DNA of 64,000 nucleotides, taken from assembly GCA_020025455.1 (NCBI GenBank), contig JAHHSC010000001.1:1-64000 (forward strand). The letters run 5' to 3'. The DNA is from Lawsonibacter sp. GTDB lineage: Bacteria; Bacillota; Clostridia; Oscillospirales; Oscillospiraceae. The notes under the pieces were generated by a model that ran no database searches, was not told the origin of the DNA, and saw only the letters and a program-made list of their open reading frames with translations. This document shows, piece by piece, positions 62,120 to 64,000 of this stretch. A program made the translations under genes and the position numbers. The stretch's first letter is position 1; each line of letters starts with the position of its first letter.

Positions 62120-62181
62120 AAGCAGACGCACAGGCGCCTTTCCGCGCCGCCGTACATTTTCGTAAGAAAGGAACATATATC

Positions 62182-62973
62182 GTGACACAAGCACTGATTT
62201 GGGCCTCCGCTGGCACCGGCTTCACCGCCTTGATGACCACACTGGGGGCCGCTATGGTTTTTCTTTTCCGCTCCAGGAGCTCCCCGGTTCTCCACCGGGT
62301 CATGCTGGGCTTTGCCGCCGGGGTCATGATCGCGGCCAGTATGTGGTCCCTGCTTATCCCCGCCATTGAGAAGGCAGAAGAGATGGGGTTTATTGGCTGG
62401 CTTCCCGCCGCAGGAGGCTCCATCGTCGGTGTGGCTTTTCTGCTGGTTATGGACTATCTGCTGCCCAGATTCTGCCCGGAGACGTTCCACCTCAAGGCAG
62501 GTGAGACCTCTCGCCACCGCACCGCACTGCTGGTGCTGGCCGTAACGCTGCACAACATCCCGGAGGGCATGGCGGTCGGGATCTCCTTCGCCCTGGCCGC
62601 GCAAAGCGGTGACCCCGGACTGTACACGGCAGCCGCGGCTCTGGCCGTTGGCATCGGCATCCAGAACTTTCCGGAGGGCGCTGCCATTTCCCTGCCCCTG
62701 CGCCAGGAGGGCATGGGGCGTGGCAAGGCCTTCCTCATTGGGACTCTGTCCGGTCTTGTAGAACCGATTTTCGGGCTGCTCACGGTACTGGTAGTGGGCT
62801 CCATCCAGCCTCTCATGCCCTGGCTTCTCTCCTTTGCCGCCGGTGCGATGCTCTATGTGGTGGTGGAGGAATTGATCCCGGAGGCCAGTGCTTCCCAACG
62901 CAAACACACCGGAACAATGGGGGTCATGGTCGGGTTTTTGGTGATGATGATTCTGGACGTGGCACTGGGCTAG
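62182..62973 (+). CDS. ZIP-family metal transporter
   Basis: 263 residues, eight membrane helices. Metal-site motifs: TLHNIPEGMAVG, GIQNFPEGAAISLP and VVEELIPEA, as in GufA/ZupT-type ZIPs that import Zn, Fe or Mn. The start is a GTG at 62182 with AAAGGA 9 bases upstream; the frame is open further upstream but passes through the operator region. The TAG is one base from the sigG stop on the opposite strand. Confidence 0.93.
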   Translation: MTQALIWASAGTGFTALMTTLGAAMVFLFRSRSSPVLHRVMLGFAAGVMIAASMWSLLIPAIEKAEEMGFIGWLPAAGGSIVGVAFLLVMDYLLPRFCPETFHLKAGETSRHRTALLVLAVTLHNIPEGMAVGISFALAAQSGDPGLYTAAAALAVGIGIQNFPEGAAISLPLRQEGMGRGKAFLIGTLSGLVEPIFGLLTVLVVGSIQPLMPWLLSFAAGAMLYVVVEELIPEASASQRKHTGTMGVMVGFLVMMILDVALG

Positions 62974-62974
62974 A

Positions 62975-63745
62975 TCACATCTCCTGCCGAAGCTGGTGCA
63001 GGGCACTTTTCTCCAGCCGGGACACCTGAGCCTGGGAAATTCCAATTTCAGCGGACACCTCCATCTGGGTCCTGCCCTGAAAAAAGCGCATGGTGAGGAT
63101 CTTTTTCTCTCGCTGTGTCAGACGTTCCACCGCTTCCTTCAGTGCAATACGCTCCAGCCACTTCTCATCCGTATTTTTGGTGTCCTTCACCTGGTCCATC
63201 ACGCACACCGTATCTCCGTTATCGGAGTACACAGGCTCGTAAAGGGAGACCGGTTCCAGAATGGCGTCCAGGGCAAATACCACATCCTCCCGCCGGATAT
63301 CCAATATTTTAGCCACCTCATCAATGGTTGGCTCACGCTGGTGCTCGGACAGATAGGCCTCCTTGGCCTGAAGCACCTTATAGGCTGTGTCCCGCATGGA
63401 GCGAGACACACGGATCGTACTATTATCGCGAAGGTAGCGTCGGATCTCACCCACAATCATCGGTACACCGTAAGTGGAAAACTTCACATCCATGGTCGTG
63501 TCAAAATTGTCTATGGCTTTAATCAGGCCGATGCACCCAACCTGAAACAAATCGTCCGCGTTCTCCCCCCGGTTGGAAAACCGCTGGATTACAGACAGAA
63601 CCAGACGGAGATTGCCTTCGATCAGCTGTTCCCGTGCCTTCTTGTCTCCCTCCCTGGCTCGGAGCAGCAGCGCACGCGTCTCATCACTCTTCAAGACCTT
63701 CAGTTTTGAGGTGTTGACCCCGCATATCTCAACTTTATGCTGCAT
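62975..63745 (-). CDS. sigG: late forespore sigma factor SigG
   Basis: 256 residues. Sequence closely follows spoIIIG products: MQHKVEICGVNTSKLKVLKS, region 2 GNLRLVLSVIQRFSNRGENA and DLFQVGCIGLIKAIDNFD, region 4 RTQMEVSAEIGISQAQVSRL. It drives the final forespore transcription programme. The ATG at 63745 lies 10 bases after AGGAGG; a TTG upstream falls within the site. That site is locked in a long hairpin. spoIIGA/sigE, the usual upstream partners, are not next to it. Confidence 0.96.
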   Translation of the reverse strand: MQHKVEICGVNTSKLKVLKSDETRALLLRAREGDKKAREQLIEGNLRLVLSVIQRFSNRGENADDLFQVGCIGLIKAIDNFDTTMDVKFSTYGVPMIVGEIRRYLRDNSTIRVSRSMRDTAYKVLQAKEAYLSEHQREPTIDEVAKILDIRREDVVFALDAILEPVSLYEPVYSDNGDTVCVMDQVKDTKNTDEKWLERIALKEAVERLTQREKKILTMRFFQGRTQMEVSAEIGISQAQVSRLEKSALHQLRQEM

Positions 63746-63752
63746 CAAAAGC

Positions 63753-63807
63753 AAACCTCCTGCCTCGTCAGATACTGTAAGTTCAGTATCCCCCGGGCAG
63801 GAGGTTT
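63753..63807 (-). promoter_or_regulatory. leader hairpin sequestering the sigG Shine-Dalgarno
   Basis: Perfect 12-base outer arms AAACCTCCTGCC/GGCAGGAGGTTT; the second arm contains the AGGAGG of sigG. An inner ATACTG/CAGTAT stem extends the structure. The tail TTTGCTTTTG is T-rich, so a role as terminator for the upstream DUF523 gene is an alternative. Confidence 0.75.
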
Positions 63808-63824
63808 CATACTGCGAAGCCGCA

Positions 63825-63853
63825 GCTATATTTTATTCCGCAGACTGTTTCAA
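63825..63853 (-). promoter_or_regulatory. sigma-A-like promoter upstream of sigG
   Basis: TTGAAA, 17 bases, TATAGC, 18 bases before the leader hairpin. No convincing SigF or SigG promoter was found in the same gap, so this could be a chance match. Confidence 0.5.
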
Positions 63854-63863
63854 GCGAATTTGC

Positions 63864-64000
63864 TTACAAATCACCCAGGTGGTCCTCGTCCACCACATGG
63901 ATCCCGGCCTGGGTCAGCAGACGGGCGGCAACGCCCTGTCCTGGGATGAGGATTCTGGAAAAGCTGCCATCATACACCTGCGTGCTGCCGCAGGAAGGGG
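63864..64000 (-). CDS. DUF523 family protein, C-terminal end (runs off the window)
   Basis: The last 44 codons match the DUF523 C-terminus: PSCGSTQVYDGSFSRILIPG with the conserved SCG motif, then LLTQAGIHVVDEDHL. Function of the family is not established. It is upstream of sigG on the same strand. Confidence 0.8.
   Translation of the reverse strand, partial: PSCGSTQVYDGSFSRILIPGQGVAARLLTQAGIHVVDEDHLGDL

Noticed and set aside
1..64000. tRNA, rRNA, CRISPR, prophage or intact transposon
   Set aside because: No cloverleaf, repeat array, integrase or transposase was seen on either strand.

Overview
This window is a GC-rich chromosomal segment from a spore-forming Firmicute, most likely a gut Oscillospiraceae / Clostridium cluster IV type organism (Flavonifractor, Pseudoflavonifractor or Lawsonibacter-like). 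The evidence is the endospore genes (spoIVA, sigG, ytfJ, a SigH-like sigma factor), a Gram-positive PolC, an IspH–S1 fusion, CarD, RemA, the c-di-AMP cyclase CdaA, and families common in clostridia (DUF5685, DUF3343, DUF6054, DUF1858). The assignment is inferred from gene content, not from a database search. No rRNA, tRNA, CRISPR array, prophage or intact insertion sequence was seen. About 56 kb, from 1 to 56.8 kb, is coded almost entirely on the minus strand. The right end is mixed, with ribU, dinB, a phosphate transporter and a ZIP transporter on the plus strand.

Layout, left to right (genes on the minus strand read right to left). 1-6.8 kb: yicC-remA-gmk-rpoZ-priA-def-fmt-rsmB, for replication restart and translation initiation. 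6.8-11.5 kb: cdaA-cdaR-RseC-DUF5685-J-protein-membrane protein, from one strong promoter. 11.6-13.1 kb: DUF3343 plus a cysteine-desulfurase-like enzyme. 13.2-15 kb: carD, ispD, ispF. 15.1-25.2 kb: scpA-scpB-DUF2953-ytfJ-dac-rluB, then murR/rpiR-flavoprotein-cmk-plsC-ispH/rpsA. 25.4-32.1 kb: the proteostasis block tig-clpP-clpX-lon-ysxC. 32.1-34.5 kb: thrC and a metallophosphoesterase. 34.5-36.9 kb: rplS-ylqF-rnhB-yraN. 36.9-39.9 kb: trmK-Nif3, DUF1858, a zinc-ribbon protein and the sigma factor. 40-42.6 kb: ruvC-ruvA-DUF6054-ruvB. 42.7-46.2 kb: a Bax-inhibitor protein, an AT-rich gap with one unrecognised small ORF, and an LtaS-like sulfatase. 46.2-56.8 kb: pyrH-frr-uppS-cdsA-dxr-rseP-ispG-polC. 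56.9-57.9 kb: FMN riboswitch and ribU. 58-64 kb: spoIVA and dinB (divergent), PiT and ZIP transporters, sigG, and the end of a DUF523 gene.

Functional links: five of the MEP isoprenoid enzymes (Dxr, IspD, IspF, IspG, IspH) and the undecaprenyl-PP synthase UppS lie within about 43 kb, alongside CdsA, PlsC, a D,D-carboxypeptidase and CdaA, so envelope precursor supply is strongly represented. The other themes are DNA maintenance (PriA, RuvABC, ScpAB, PolC, DinB) and ATP-dependent proteolysis.

No obviously new multi-gene defence or biosynthetic system is visible. The most interesting signals are regulatory and small: a long hairpin burying the sigG ribosome-binding site, a perfect hairpin around the start of the phosphate transporter, a 19-bp dyad before the ZIP transporter, a LexA-like box facing a SigE-like promoter between dinB and spoIVA, hairpins between each gene of the tig-clpP-clpX-lon cluster, and the uncharacterised DUF5685/J-protein/membrane-protein trio. 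Start sites were often moved from the longest ORF to a downstream codon with a proper Shine-Dalgarno; these choices are stated per gene.
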